DNA of 64,000 nucleotides from JAYRZB01 sp041916675 (GCA_041916675.1 JAYRZB010000011.1:1-64000), one strand, 5' to 3'. Positions 32,833-41,807 are shown, counted from the stretch's first letter. Notes: a model not told the origin generated them from the sequence alone. Made by a program: numbers and translations.

Positions 32833-33765
32833 ATGAAACTGGTCACGGGCAATTCCAACCGCGCCCTAGCGACTGCTGTTTCCGGTTACCTTGAAATCCC
32901 GCTGACCGATTGCACGGTCAAGCGCTTTGCCGACAAGGAGATTTACGTCGAGGTGCACGAGAATGTGCGCGGCGAAGACGTGTTCGTCCTGCAATCGACT
33001 TCGTTTCCCGCCAATGACAACCTGATGGAACTTCTGATCCTGACCGATGCGCTGCGCCGCTCCTCGGCCCGCCGCATCACCGCCGTACTCCCCTATTTCG
33101 GCTATGCCCGCCAGGATCGCAAATCGGCGTCCCGCACCCCTATTTCGGCCAAGCTCGTGGCCAACCTGATCACCGAGGCCGGTGTTAACCGCGTCGTCAC
33201 GCTCGATCTTCATGCCGCCCAGATCCAGGGCTTTTTCGATATCCCGACTGATAATCTTTATGGCGCGCCGGTTATGGTCCGCGACATCCAGCAACGTTAC
33301 AAAGACCAGAGTGTCATGATCGTTTCGCCCGACGTCGGCGGCGTGGCCCGCGCGCGCGCCACGGCCCAGCGCATCGGTGCAGACCTCGCCATCGTCGACA
33401 AGCGCCGCCCCAAGGCCGGTGTATCCGAAGTTATGAATATCATCGGTGATGTATCCGGCCAGTCCTGCATTCTGATCGACGATATCGTTGATTCAGGCGG
33501 CACGCTGGTCAATGCTGCCGAAGCCCTGCTCAAGGCCGGCGCCAAGGAAGTCTCGGCCTATATCACCCATGGGGTGCTGTCCGAGGGCGCATCCGAGCGC
33601 ATCGCCGGCTCAAAGCTCAAGGAACTGGTGGTCACCGATTCCATCGCCGAGACCGAAGCCCAGCGCAATGCCAAGAATATACGGCGCATTTCCATTGCTC
33701 CGTTGATTGGCGAAGCCATCGCCCGCACCGCCAGCGAGCAGAGCGTGTCGACCCTCCTCGACTGA
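32833..33765 (+). CDS. prs: Ribose-phosphate pyrophosphokinase
   Basis: 310 residues, usual length. Makes PRPP from ribose 5-phosphate and ATP. MKLVTGNSNRALA start, YFGYARQDRKSASRTPISAKLVANL (flexible loop), VTLDLHAAQIQGFFDIP, then the PRPP-binding loop CILIDDIVDSGGTL. Monocistronic-looking with 120 bp of upstream non-coding sequence. Confidence 0.96.
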   Translation: MKLVTGNSNRALATAVSGYLEIPLTDCTVKRFADKEIYVEVHENVRGEDVFVLQSTSFPANDNLMELLILTDALRRSSARRITAVLPYFGYARQDRKSASRTPISAKLVANLITEAGVNRVVTLDLHAAQIQGFFDIPTDNLYGAPVMVRDIQQRYKDQSVMIVSPDVGGVARARATAQRIGADLAIVDKRRPKAGVSEVMNIIGDVSGQSCILIDDIVDSGGTLVNAAEALLKAGAKEVSAYITHGVLSEGASERIAGSKLKELVVTDSIAETEAQRNAKNIRRISIAPLIGEAIARTASEQSVSTLLD

Positions 33766-33852
33766 TTTTTCTGCCAGCCTGTCGAAATCGGCCCGCCTCG
33801 CCCGACATTGGTTTGCTGCGCTATGATGCAGCGGCCAACAAGGACGAATGCG

Positions 33853-33957
33853 ATGAATTACCTGCTCATGCTCTTTGCCGATGAAAAAGCCGGCGCCGAC
33901 GCGCCGGGCTCGCACAGGCCTGGCGCCTCTTGCCCGGGGCGGTCATTTCCGTTATAG
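33853..33957 (+). pseudogene. Truncated YCII-related protein fragment
   Basis: A 34-codon frame starting MNYLLMLFADEKAGAD looks like the first strand and helix of YCII-related (YciI-like) proteins, which normally run about 100-120 residues. The remainder is absent and the following residues do not fit. AAGGA precedes the ATG at about 10 nt. Probably a broken gene, with deletion of its body between prs and rplY. Confidence 0.4.
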
Positions 33958-34046
33958 CCCGCCCCATGAAGCGCCTGTCACCCCTGGAGGACGGGCGCGC
34001 GCCCTATGTTTTCATAGGCCGCACCAACCCATGAATGGAACATTCA

Positions 34047-34661
34047 ATGGCTGCTGCAAAAGAGCTCAAGGCTCAGGCGCGGAGCGGAGTGGGCAAGGGG
34101 GCCGCTCGTGCACTGCGTCGTCAAGGACTGATCCCCGCCGTGATCTACGGCGACAAGAAGGCCCCTGAAACCATCTCCATCTCCTATAAAGATGCGATGA
34201 AGCACATCTATGCCGGTGGTTTCCTCTCCCACGTCATCACCCTTGATGTCGATGGCAAGAAGCACAAGGTTATCCCGCGCGATTACCAGCTCGACCGCGT
34301 CAAGGATTTTGCCCTGCACGTCGATTTCCTGCGCATCGGCGCCGGCTCCAAGATCAACGTCCAGGTTCCGGTCCACTTCATCAACGAAGAACTGAGCCCC
34401 GGCATCAAGCGCGGCGGCACGCTCAACATCGTGCACCACACGCTCGATCTGACCGTGGCAGCCGACAACATTCCGGAAGCCGTCGAAGTTGATCTGACCG
34501 GCAAGGATATTGGCGATACCATCCATATCTCGCAGATCACCCTGCCCAAGGGCACCTCTGACCACAGCCACGAAGACGACCTGACCATTGCCACCATCGT
34601 GGCACCCTCGGGTCTGAAGTCTGAAGAGGCCGCAGCCGAAGGCGAAGCAGCCAGCGAGTGA
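34047..34661 (+). CDS. rplY: 50S ribosomal protein L25/general stress protein Ctc
   Basis: 204 residues, the long CTC form. An N-terminal L25 domain (LKAQARSGVGKGAARALRRQGLIPAVIYG) binds 5S rRNA. The C-terminal beta domain (LRIGAGSKINVQVPVHFINEELSPGIKRGGTLN) is the TL5/CTC extension. The acidic Glu/Ala-rich tail is typical of alphaproteobacteria. GGAA before the ATG at 34047 favours it over ATG 34035. Followed by a terminator and then pth, the usual neighbour. Confidence 0.95.
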   Translation: MAAAKELKAQARSGVGKGAARALRRQGLIPAVIYGDKKAPETISISYKDAMKHIYAGGFLSHVITLDVDGKKHKVIPRDYQLDRVKDFALHVDFLRIGAGSKINVQVPVHFINEELSPGIKRGGTLNIVHHTLDLTVAADNIPEAVEVDLTGKDIGDTIHISQITLPKGTSDHSHEDDLTIATIVAPSGLKSEEAAAEGEAASE

Positions 34662-34689
34662 TCGCGTCTGCCAAGTCTGATATGTTTCG

Positions 34690-34717
34690 GAGGCGGCCAA
34701 TGGCCGCCTCTTTTATT
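34690..34717 (+). terminator. Terminator between rplY and pth
   Basis: GAGGCGGCC-AAT-GGCCGCCTC is a perfect 9-bp stem directly followed by TTTTATTT. It lies only 9 bp before the pth start codons, so pth translation or readthrough may be affected. Confidence 0.8.
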
Positions 34718-34728
34718 TGGACCAAATG

Positions 34729-35442
34729 ATGAAACTGATCGTTGGCCTGGGCAATCCCGGGGACAAATACGCCGGCAACCGGCACAATATCGGCTTCATG
34801 GCTATCGATGCGATTGCATCGCGCCACGCCATTGGCCCCTTCAAGTCCAGATTTTCCGGCCTTGCCGCCGAAGGCACCATTGCCGGTGAAAAGGTCCTGC
34901 TGCTCAAGCCGCAGACCTTCATGAACAATTCCGGCGACAGCGTGCAGGCCGCCGCCAGCTTCTACAAACTCGGCCCCGCCGATATCACCGTGCTCTATGA
35001 CGAACTCGACCTCGCCCCCGGCAAGGTCCGCATCAAAACCGGCGGCGGCAATGGCGGTCACAACGGCCTGCGCTCCATCGATCCGCAGATCGGCACCGCC
35101 TATCGCCGCGTCCGGCTCGGCATTGGCCATCCCGGCTCCAGGGATGCGGTAATTCACTATGTGCTGGGTGATTTTGCCAAGGCCGACCGCGCCTGGGTGA
35201 TCCCGCTGCTCGAAACGCTGGCCGACCATGCCGACCTTCTGGTCAAGGGCGACGACAACGGGCTGATGAACAAGCTTGCGCTCGCCGTTTCCGGCGATGC
35301 CGCCGAGCGGCCCGAACGCCCGGCCGCCCCCAAGGCACAAAGCCACATCCGCGCCGCGCGCCCGCAGCCCAATCCGGTCAAGTTGCCCGAGACCGGCCCC
35401 ATGGCCGCCATGCTCAAAAAGCTTCTGGGCAACAAGGAATAG
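34729..35442 (+). CDS. pth: Peptidyl-tRNA hydrolase
   Basis: 237 residues with an extended C-terminus typical of Hyphomicrobiales. Frees tRNA from prematurely released peptidyl-tRNA. MKLIVGLGNPGDKYAGNRHNIGF holds the conserved Asn and catalytic His; KPQTFMNNSG, YDELDL (catalytic Asp) and GGGNGGHNGLRSI are intact. Two adjacent ATGs (34726, 34729); the second fits the family start. The last ~45 residues are Pro/Ala-rich and basic. Confidence 0.95.
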   Translation: MKLIVGLGNPGDKYAGNRHNIGFMAIDAIASRHAIGPFKSRFSGLAAEGTIAGEKVLLLKPQTFMNNSGDSVQAAASFYKLGPADITVLYDELDLAPGKVRIKTGGGNGGHNGLRSIDPQIGTAYRRVRLGIGHPGSRDAVIHYVLGDFAKADRAWVIPLLETLADHADLLVKGDDNGLMNKLALAVSGDAAERPERPAAPKAQSHIRAARPQPNPVKLPETGPMAAMLKKLLGNKE

Positions 35443-35476
35443 GCAGCCGCGCCACCGGTGCGGCCGCCCCGCCTGC

Positions 35477-36259
35477 TTACGGCAGGATGGCGATATCGCG
35501 GATCGCACCCTCAACGCCGGTGATCGCACCCACCGAAGTGGCAGCGCCCGTCGCCAGGTCGACGGTGTAAAGATTGGCGCCCGCCACCAGATAAGCGGTG
35601 TTCACCAGGTCCGCCGTTGCCGAAATGTCAAAGGCATAGGTTTCGGCCGCATCGATCCCGAGCTTGCCGATCGCGGCCAGCGTGCCGTCATTGGGCGGGG
35701 CCTGCTGGATCAGGGCACCGATCGTCGCATCGATATCATACATGCCGGTCTTTTCCGGCTTGCCGATCGAGTTGATATAGGCCGCCGCCACGATATTGGG
35801 CTTTTCACCCGCATGCATGTCGGTGGGCAGGTAAGCCAGCGAGCCATCAACCGTCACCATGCCATCATCGACATTGGCGCGCAGGTTGGTGCCGTCCGTG
35901 CCCATAAAGCGCAGGCGGTCGGCCATCGGGTTGAAGTCAACGATAGCGCCAACCCCATCCGGAATCGAAGACGACAGGGTCGATTTCACCGTTGCGGCCC
36001 CGCTCGCCAGGTCGATGGTCACCACGCTGTTGTCGCTGGCCACGCCATAGAGCATGCCATCGGCCGGGCGCACGTCGATGCCGTGCAGCTTGTCGATGCC
36101 GGTCACGTCAATGGTGCCGGTGGCGGCCAGCGTGGCGGTGTCGAAAGTCACCAGCGTCTTGTTACCCACCAGGGCCACGGCGGATGCCGCCATGGCGGCG
36201 GTTGAAAGCGCAAATAGGGCAGTGCCCGAAATCAGGGTCAGGCGGATTGCAGAATTCAT
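35477..36259 (-). CDS. Secreted DUF4394 beta-propeller-like protein
   Basis: 260 residues. Signal peptide (about 1-24, AMA-AS). The mature part has repeated short beta motifs: LVTFDTATLAATGTIDVTG, LHGIDVRPADGMLYGVASD, VDFNPMADRLRFMGTDGTNLRANVDDG, AFDISATADLVNTAYLV. These match DUF4394, a predicted propeller without known activity. Divergent from an ECF sigma/anti-sigma pair with a 155-bp shared upstream region, suggesting that it belongs to that regulon. Confidence 0.88.
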   Translation of the reverse strand: MNSAIRLTLISGTALFALSTAAMAASAVALVGNKTLVTFDTATLAATGTIDVTGIDKLHGIDVRPADGMLYGVASDNSVVTIDLASGAATVKSTLSSSIPDGVGAIVDFNPMADRLRFMGTDGTNLRANVDDGMVTVDGSLAYLPTDMHAGEKPNIVAAAYINSIGKPEKTGMYDIDATIGALIQQAPPNDGTLAAIGKLGIDAAETYAFDISATADLVNTAYLVAGANLYTVDLATGAATSVGAITGVEGAIRDIAILP

Positions 36260-36414
36260 GGAACGTCTCCTCGTTTGGGATGGCGTTTGAAACGCCTTAC
36301 GAGGCCACTACCCGCGACAGCATCGGTCCGGATGCACCCGGGTCAAATTTATTTTGTGTGCTTGCATCCAGAACCGAATGTCAATTGTAATGGGTGTGAA
36401 CAACGAGCAGGTCC

Positions 36415-36960
36415 ATGCCGCCAGAATCGCCAGACATCGCCACCCTGCTCACCCGCATCGCCGCCGGCGACCGTGCAGCGCTCGCGCAACTGTTCGATCT
36501 TGAGGCTGGCCGCCTGATCGCCATCGCGCGCCGCATCGTCCGCCGACAGGATCTGGCCGAGGAAGTGGTGCAGGATGCCTTTGTTGCCGTCTGGCAGCGC
36601 GCGGCCCAGTTCCAGCCTGAACGCGGCAACGCCTCGGGCTGGCTCACCACCATAGTGCGCAACCGCGCGCTCAACCTTTTGCGCGATGGCAGCCGCATCG
36701 ATTATCACGACGGCGAAACGCTTGCCGCCATCGGCGATCGCGCCACCGATGCGCTCAATGCCTTCGATGCGCTGTCCGAACGCGATGCCCTCAAAGCCTG
36801 CCTGTCCCAGCTCGATGAGTTCAAACGCCGCGCCATTCTTCTTTGCTATGTCACCGGCCTCAATCACGGCGAGGTCGCCGCCACGCTCAACGCCCCCCTT
36901 GGTACCGTCAAAGCCTGGATCCGCCGCGGCACCATCGCGCTGCAGGAGTGCCTGTCATGA
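36415..36960 (+). CDS. RNA polymerase ECF-type sigma factor (SigK-like)
   Basis: 181 residues. Sigma region 2 has ARRIVRRQDLAEEVVQDAFVAVWQRA and GNASGWLTTIVRNRALNLLR. Region 4 has the helix-turn-helix YVTGLNHGEVAATLNAPLGTVKAWIRRG. Only these two regions are present, as in extracytoplasmic function sigma factors. It is coupled (ATGA) to a membrane anti-sigma factor. Target genes likely include its own operon and the divergent DUF4394 gene; no consensus promoter could be fixed by eye. Confidence 0.9.
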   Translation: MPPESPDIATLLTRIAAGDRAALAQLFDLEAGRLIAIARRIVRRQDLAEEVVQDAFVAVWQRAAQFQPERGNASGWLTTIVRNRALNLLRDGSRIDYHDGETLAAIGDRATDALNAFDALSERDALKACLSQLDEFKRRAILLCYVTGLNHGEVAATLNAPLGTVKAWIRRGTIALQECLS

Positions 36961-37652
36961 CCGGGGAGGAAAAACGCGCCCTCGCCGGGGAATATGTGCT
37001 CGGTCTCCTCGATGACGCCGCCCGGCAGGATTTCGACCGCCGCGCCGAAGCCGACCCCGAACTTGCCGCCATGGCCCAGGCCTTGGCCGATCGCATGGCC
37101 GCGCTCGATGCCACCGCACCGTCTCTCCCGCATGATCCGGCCCTGTGGTCGCGCATCGAGGCCCGGCTCGACGTGGCACCCGAAACCAGTGTTGTCCCCT
37201 TCCGTGCCCGGCCGCCATTATCGCGCTGGTTGCTGCCGCTCGCCGCCTCGGTTCTTGTCGCGCTCGGCGTCGGCTATTTCACCGGCACCGCCACCCGCCC
37301 CCTGCTCGAACCCACCGTGATTGCCGTCATGCTCAATCAGGGCGAAGGCACGCCCTCGGTTATTGTCGAGGCCTATGCAGACGACAGCGTGCGATTGATC
37401 CCGCTTGAGCGCTTCTCAGCGCCCAAGGGGCAGATCCTGCAGGTCTGGACCCTGCCCGATCCGGCCACCGGCCCGGTCTCGCTCGGCACAATTGGCGCAG
37501 CGATAGAAACCCGGCTCAAGGGTCCTAACCTGCCGGTCCCGGCAGAGGGCCAGCTATACGAAATCACCCTCGAACCCGCCCCCGGTTCCCCCACCGGCCG
37601 CCCCACCGGCCCGGTGCTGGTCAAGGGCTATGCCTACAAGCCGGTGCGATAA
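36957..37652 (+). CDS. Membrane anti-sigma factor, RskA family
   Basis: 231 residues. A cytoplasmic N-terminal part starts EEKRALAGEYVLGLLDDAARQDFDRRAEADPELAA, the typical anti-sigma domain. One membrane helix follows (about residues 86-105, WLLPLAASVLVALGVGYFTG). The periplasmic C-terminal domain (VIVEAYADDSVRLIPL, KGQILQVWTLPDP) is the RskA type. It should sequester the ECF sigma until an envelope signal is sensed. No zinc-binding HxxxCxxC motif is visible. Confidence 0.9.
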   Translation: MTGEEKRALAGEYVLGLLDDAARQDFDRRAEADPELAAMAQALADRMAALDATAPSLPHDPALWSRIEARLDVAPETSVVPFRARPPLSRWLLPLAASVLVALGVGYFTGTATRPLLEPTVIAVMLNQGEGTPSVIVEAYADDSVRLIPLERFSAPKGQILQVWTLPDPATGPVSLGTIGAAIETRLKGPNLPVPAEGQLYEITLEPAPGSPTGRPTGPVLVKGYAYKPVR

Positions 37653-37807
37653 CCCGCATGACGCCCGTCACCCTCGGCGAGGGTACGGACAGAGTGCCGC
37701 TGGAGACCTTGAAAACCCTCGTTCCGGTTGACAAACACCGCTATCCAAACGATGTGGAACACCACGCATTCAAGCTTCGCGCTTCCAAGGATTGAAGGTT
37801 TCCTCCC

Positions 37808-38905
37808 ATGGGTTTCAAAATGGGCATTGTCGGTCTGCCCAACGTTGGCAAATCGACGCTTTTCAACGCGCTGACCCGCACCGCTGCCGCCCAGGCCGCC
37901 AACTTTCCCTTCTGCACCATCGAGCCCAATGTCGGTGAGGTCTCGGTGCCCGATCCGCGGCTCGAAAAGATCGCCGCTATCGCCAAATCGCAGGCCATTC
38001 TGCCCGCCCGCATGAGCTTTGTGGATATCGCCGGCCTGGTGAAGGGCGCCTCGCGCGGCGAAGGTTTGGGCAACCAGTTCCTCGCCAATATCCGAGAATG
38101 CGACGCCATCGCCTATGTGCTGCGCTGCTTTGAGGACCCCAACATCATCCACGTCGCCAACAAGGTCGATCCGATCTCGGACGCCGATGTGGTGGAAACC
38201 GAATTGATGCTGGCCGATCTTGAAAGCCTCGAGAAGCGCCGCAACGGCGTCGAGAAAAAGGCCAAGGGCGGTGACAAGGATGCCAAGCTCACACTCGACC
38301 TGATCGACCGCGCCCTCGTGCTGCTGCGCGAGGGCAAGTCAGCGCGCCTTGTGCAGCGCAGCGCCGAGGAGGAGAAAGCCTTCTGGGAACTCCAGTTGCT
38401 CACCTCCAAGCCGGCCCTTTATGTCTGTAATGTCGATGAAGGCTCCGCCGCAACCGGCAATGCCATGACGCAGAAGGTCATGGATTATGCCAAACAGCAC
38501 AACGCTGCCGTCATCGTGATCTCGGCCGAAATCGAAAGCCAGCTGGCTCAGCTCCCCGACGCCGAACAGGCCGAGTATCTCGAAAGCCTTGGCCTGCACG
38601 AACCGGGCCTCAACCGCCTGATCCGAGAGGCCTACGGCCTCTTAGGTCTGCAGACTTACTTCACCGCCGGTCCCAAGGAAACGCGCGCCTGGACCATTCA
38701 CAAGGGCGATAAGGCTCCCGCCGCCGCCGGGGTTATCCATTCCGATTTCGAGCGCGGTTTCATCCGCGCCCAGACGATTGCGTACGACGATTACGTCGCG
38801 CTCGGCGGTGAAGTCCCCGCCAAGGAAGCCGGCAAGGCCCGCGACGAAGGCAAGGAATATGTCGTCAGAGACGGCGATGTCATGCTGTTCAAGTTTAACA
38901 CGTGA
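37808..38905 (+). CDS. ychF: Redox-regulated ribosome-binding ATPase YchF
   Basis: 365 residues, standard Obg-family length. GLPNVGKSTLFNALT (Walker A, residues about 8-22), FVDIAGLVKGASRGEGLGNQFL (G2/G3), NVDE in place of the GTPase NKxD (ATP preference), and the C-terminal TGS domain with KAPAAAGVIHSDFERGFIRAQTI. Widely conserved, linked to translation initiation and oxidative stress. ATG 37808. Confidence 0.95.
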   Translation: MGFKMGIVGLPNVGKSTLFNALTRTAAAQAANFPFCTIEPNVGEVSVPDPRLEKIAAIAKSQAILPARMSFVDIAGLVKGASRGEGLGNQFLANIRECDAIAYVLRCFEDPNIIHVANKVDPISDADVVETELMLADLESLEKRRNGVEKKAKGGDKDAKLTLDLIDRALVLLREGKSARLVQRSAEEEKAFWELQLLTSKPALYVCNVDEGSAATGNAMTQKVMDYAKQHNAAVIVISAEIESQLAQLPDAEQAEYLESLGLHEPGLNRLIREAYGLLGLQTYFTAGPKETRAWTIHKGDKAPAAAGVIHSDFERGFIRAQTIAYDDYVALGGEVPAKEAGKARDEGKEYVVRDGDVMLFKFNT

Positions 38906-38917
38906 GGGCGTGCGGCT

Positions 38918-39379
38918 TTGCTGCCCGGGGGACCCGTGTATTCGGTCGGACTGATCCCTGTTACCCCGTCCACGGCGGGCTTTGACGCGCTCAAGCTGGA
39001 AAGCCTTGCCGAAGGGCTCAACATGCTGGCGCGCTTCGAGGCCAACTGGGCAAGCGGCGCCAACAGGTTTGACCAGCCCGGTGAAATCTTCCTTGGCGCA
39101 ACGGTCTCAGGCCACCTTGCCGGAGTGGGCGGACTGAATGTTGACCCCTACGACCCTGAACCCGGCATGGGCCGTGTCCGTCATCTTTACGTATCGGCGA
39201 CAAACCGGCGCCAGGGCATCGGACTGACCCTTGTAAACGCCATTATCGCGTCAGCCCGGGGTCATTTCCGCTGCATCACCACCAATGCACCATCCACTGC
39301 CTATGCGTTTTACGAAGGCCTCAGCTTCAGGCGCATCGACGGTGTCGTCGACCTCACGCACCGGCTTTACCTCACCTGA
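38918..39379 (+). CDS. GNAT family N-acetyltransferase
   Basis: About 153 residues. The acetyl-CoA binding motif A reads VRHLYVSATNRRQGIGLTLVNAIIASA (Q/R-x2-G-x-G/A), followed by motif B FYEGLSFRRIDG. Substrate unknown. The start is uncertain: TTG 38918 has GAGGG 9 nt upstream, GTG 38936 has a G-rich stretch too close. Follows ychF by 12 bp. Confidence 0.8.
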   Translation: MLPGGPVYSVGLIPVTPSTAGFDALKLESLAEGLNMLARFEANWASGANRFDQPGEIFLGATVSGHLAGVGGLNVDPYDPEPGMGRVRHLYVSATNRRQGIGLTLVNAIIASARGHFRCITTNAPSTAYAFYEGLSFRRIDGVVDLTHRLYLT

Positions 39380-39466
39380 CCCGATTGCGCGAACACACCG
39401 CCACAACCTCTTGCCATAAACGCCCGAACCGGTGCATCAATGCCGCGCTGACGTATAGGGCAAGCC

Positions 39467-39961
39467 ATGACCAATCCCGTCACCAAGGATCGCCGTCACT
39501 ATGAAGATCTCGCCGTTGGCGAGGTCATTCCCCTTGGCCACACCAAGGTGAACAAGCGCATGATCTTTGCCTTCGCCCGCGAGTTCGACCCCTTCCCATT
39601 CCATCTCGATGAAGCCGCCGCCAAGGCGTCGCTGCTTGGTGGGCTGGCATCGAGCGGCTGGCAGACGGCCGCGCTCAGCCTGCGTATGGTGGTCGATGCC
39701 TTCCTGTCCACCATTGCCTCGATGGGCGGGCTCGGCTTTTCCGATCTGAAATGGAAACGCCCGCTCATGGTCGATGACACCATCACCGGCACCGTCACCA
39801 TTGCCGAGCTGCGCCGCTCGCGCTCACACCCCGAACGCGGCATTGTCACCCTCGATTTCGACATTCGCAACCAGAAGGGCGAGCCTGTCATGTCCATGCG
39901 GCTGGCCAACCTTGTGGAAGTGCGCCATCCGCAAGCCCCCTCCGAAGGTCAGCCATCGTGA
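39467..39961 (+). CDS. MaoC family dehydratase (first)
   Basis: 164 residues, hot-dog fold. YEDLAVGEVIPLG, FAREFDPFPFHLDEAAAKASLLGGLASSGWQTAALSLRM matches the R-specific enoyl-CoA hydratase motif (D-x4-H), and FSDLKWKRPLMVDDTITGTV follows. It overlaps the next gene, a second MaoC protein, by GTGA. Such pairs are common in alphaproteobacteria; the acyl substrate is unknown. Confidence 0.9.
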   Translation: MTNPVTKDRRHYEDLAVGEVIPLGHTKVNKRMIFAFAREFDPFPFHLDEAAAKASLLGGLASSGWQTAALSLRMVVDAFLSTIASMGGLGFSDLKWKRPLMVDDTITGTVTIAELRRSRSHPERGIVTLDFDIRNQKGEPVMSMRLANLVEVRHPQAPSEGQPS

Positions 39962-40521
39962 CCTACTGGTTTGAAGACATCCCGGTGAATCAGGCGTTCA
40001 ATCTGGGAACGCACACCTTTACCGAGGACGAAATTATTCGCTTCGGCAAGCTTTACGATCCGCAATACCTGCACACCGATCCGGAAGCGGCCAGGCACAG
40101 CCATTTCGGCGGGCTGATCGCCTCGGGCTGGCACACCGTCTCGATCGGGCATCGCAAGATGGTCGATGCCCTCTTCGCCCAGGAAGAGGAGATGCGCGAA
40201 AAGGGCCTTCAGCCCGGCGTTTCCGGCCCCTCGCCGGGCGTGAACAAGATGGAATTCAAGGCCCCCGTGCGCCCCGGCGACACGGTGACCTATTCGCTCA
40301 CCGTGCTCTCGAAGCGCCCGAGCAATTCCATTCCGGGCTGGGGCCTGCTGTTTCACGACCTAACGGCCAGCAACCAGCGCGGCGAACTGGTCTATCATGC
40401 CGAACTCGTCGGCTTCACCAAACTGCGCGATTTCAAGGCCCCGTTGCGCATGCGGCTGGCGCTGGCCCTTTCGCGCCTGCCCGGCCTCGGCGGGCTCGCC
40501 AGACGCCGCAAGCGAGGCTGA
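39958..40521 (+). CDS. MaoC family dehydratase (second)
   Basis: 187 residues, paralogous to the upstream gene. GTHTFTEDEIIRFGKLYDPQYLHTDPEAARHSHFGGLIASGWHT carries the D-x4-H hydratase residues, then NKMEFKAPVRPGDTVTYSLTV. A basic C-terminal extension ends RRRKRG. GTG start overlapping the previous stop. The two proteins probably form a heteromeric hydratase. Confidence 0.9.
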   Translation: MTYWFEDIPVNQAFNLGTHTFTEDEIIRFGKLYDPQYLHTDPEAARHSHFGGLIASGWHTVSIGHRKMVDALFAQEEEMREKGLQPGVSGPSPGVNKMEFKAPVRPGDTVTYSLTVLSKRPSNSIPGWGLLFHDLTASNQRGELVYHAELVGFTKLRDFKAPLRMRLALALSRLPGLGGLARRRKRG

Positions 40522-40576
40522 CCCGCACGCGGCAAAAATGCTATCAAGGCCCCGTGCCTGCCCTGGAGATTCGCCG

Positions 40577-40918
40577 ATGCGTTCCCTGATCCTTGCCCTC
40601 GCTCTTGTTGCTGCCGCCGCCACCGGCACGCTGGCGCAGGAATTTACCGGCAACTGGGAATGCAAGGCCGGCGATGCGCAGGCGGGCCTGCTCACCATCT
40701 ATGGGCCGAGTTACATTTATGCCTCGCCCGTTTTCAAGGACCCCGCTTCGGGCAGCGGCAGCGTCACCGGCTATTCCGATGGCGTCACCTTCAACGATGG
40801 CCCGCTTGTGTCGGCCCTCGGCCTTGCCGCCGGACGGCTGGTGCCGGTTGCCGATGGCCGCCTGCAGATGAACCTCGAAAGCCAGACAGCGGTGGTCCTG
40901 ACCTGCTTTGCCATCTAG
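40577..40918 (+). CDS. Small secreted protein of unknown function
   Basis: 113 residues. Signal peptide MRSLILALALVAAAATGTLA, cleavage near LAQ-EF. The mature part starts FTGNWECKAGDAQAGLLTIYG and ends VVLTCFAI, with two Cys that could form one disulfide. No family recognised. GGAG at 40564-40567 precedes the ATG at 40577. Confidence 0.7.
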   Translation: MRSLILALALVAAAATGTLAQEFTGNWECKAGDAQAGLLTIYGPSYIYASPVFKDPASGSGSVTGYSDGVTFNDGPLVSALGLAAGRLVPVADGRLQMNLESQTAVVLTCFAI

Positions 40919-40966
40919 GCAAGCCGGTCCAGGCTCCCTATCTCCCAGAAACAACCGGGAGGCCGC

Positions 40967-41770
40967 ATGACTGAGCCCTTCATCACCCGCGCCCGCCTGC
41001 GCGCCGATTTTGAGCGCCTGGGCGTCGCCTCTGGCGATATCGTCATGGCCCATGCCGCCATCAGCAAGGTCGGGCCCCTGCTCAACGGCCCCGATGCCGT
41101 CATCGGCGCCCTGCGCGATGCCATCGGCCCCACAGGCACCCTCATGGCCTATACCGATTGGGACGCGGTCTACGAGGTCCTGCTTGATGATCAGGGCCGC
41201 ATGCCCGAGGCGTGGAAGCCCCATATCCCGCCCTATGATCCGCTGACCTCGCGCTCGATTCGCGACAATGGTGCCTTGCCCGAATTCCTGCGCACCACGC
41301 CGGGTGCGCTGCGCAGCGCCAATTCCGGCGCTGCCATGACCGCCATCGGCCCCCGCGCCGAATGGCTCCTCGCCGATCATCCGCTGGACTATGGCTATGG
41401 CCCGGGTTCGCCGCTTGCCCGGCTGGTCGAAGCGCGTGGCAAGGTGGTCCTGATCGGCGCCCCGCGCGATACCATCACGCTCCTCCATCATGCCGAACAC
41501 CTCGCCAATATTCCGGGCAAGCGCATCCGCCGCATCGAAGTCCCCTTCGCCACCCCCAACGGCACAGTCTGGCGCTTTGTCGAAGAGTTCGACACCGGCA
41601 ATCCGGTCGTCCCCGGCCTGCCCGATGATTATTTCGGCACAATCCTCACCCAATTCCTTGAGGCCGGCGCCGGGCAGACCGGCCTGGTTGGCCACGCCGA
41701 AAGCATTCTCGTCCCCGCCGCCGAAATCACCGCCTTCGCCGTCAACTGGCTCGAACGCCACTGCCAATAG
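40967..41770 (+). CDS. Aminoglycoside 3-N-acetyltransferase-like protein, AAC(3)
   Basis: 267 residues, antibiotic acetyltransferase family. DIVMAHAAISKVGPLLNGPDAVIGAL, GTLMAYTDWDAVYE, RSIRDNGALPEFLRTTPGALRSANSGAAMTAIGPRAEWL and LLHHAEHLANI follow the AAC(3) pattern, closest by eye to the type IV group. The family acetylates N3 of 2-deoxystreptamine aminoglycosides. Base composition is like the neighbours, so it looks like a resident chromosomal gene; whether it confers resistance is unknown. It ends just before a repeat-filled gap. Confidence 0.85.
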   Translation: MTEPFITRARLRADFERLGVASGDIVMAHAAISKVGPLLNGPDAVIGALRDAIGPTGTLMAYTDWDAVYEVLLDDQGRMPEAWKPHIPPYDPLTSRSIRDNGALPEFLRTTPGALRSANSGAAMTAIGPRAEWLLADHPLDYGYGPGSPLARLVEARGKVVLIGAPRDTITLLHHAEHLANIPGKRIRRIEVPFATPNGTVWRFVEEFDTGNPVVPGLPDDYFGTILTQFLEAGAGQTGLVGHAESILVPAAEITAFAVNWLERHCQ

Positions 41771-41807
41771 GGCAATGCCCTCCGCCGCTTCAACCGGTCC
41801 CCTCCCC

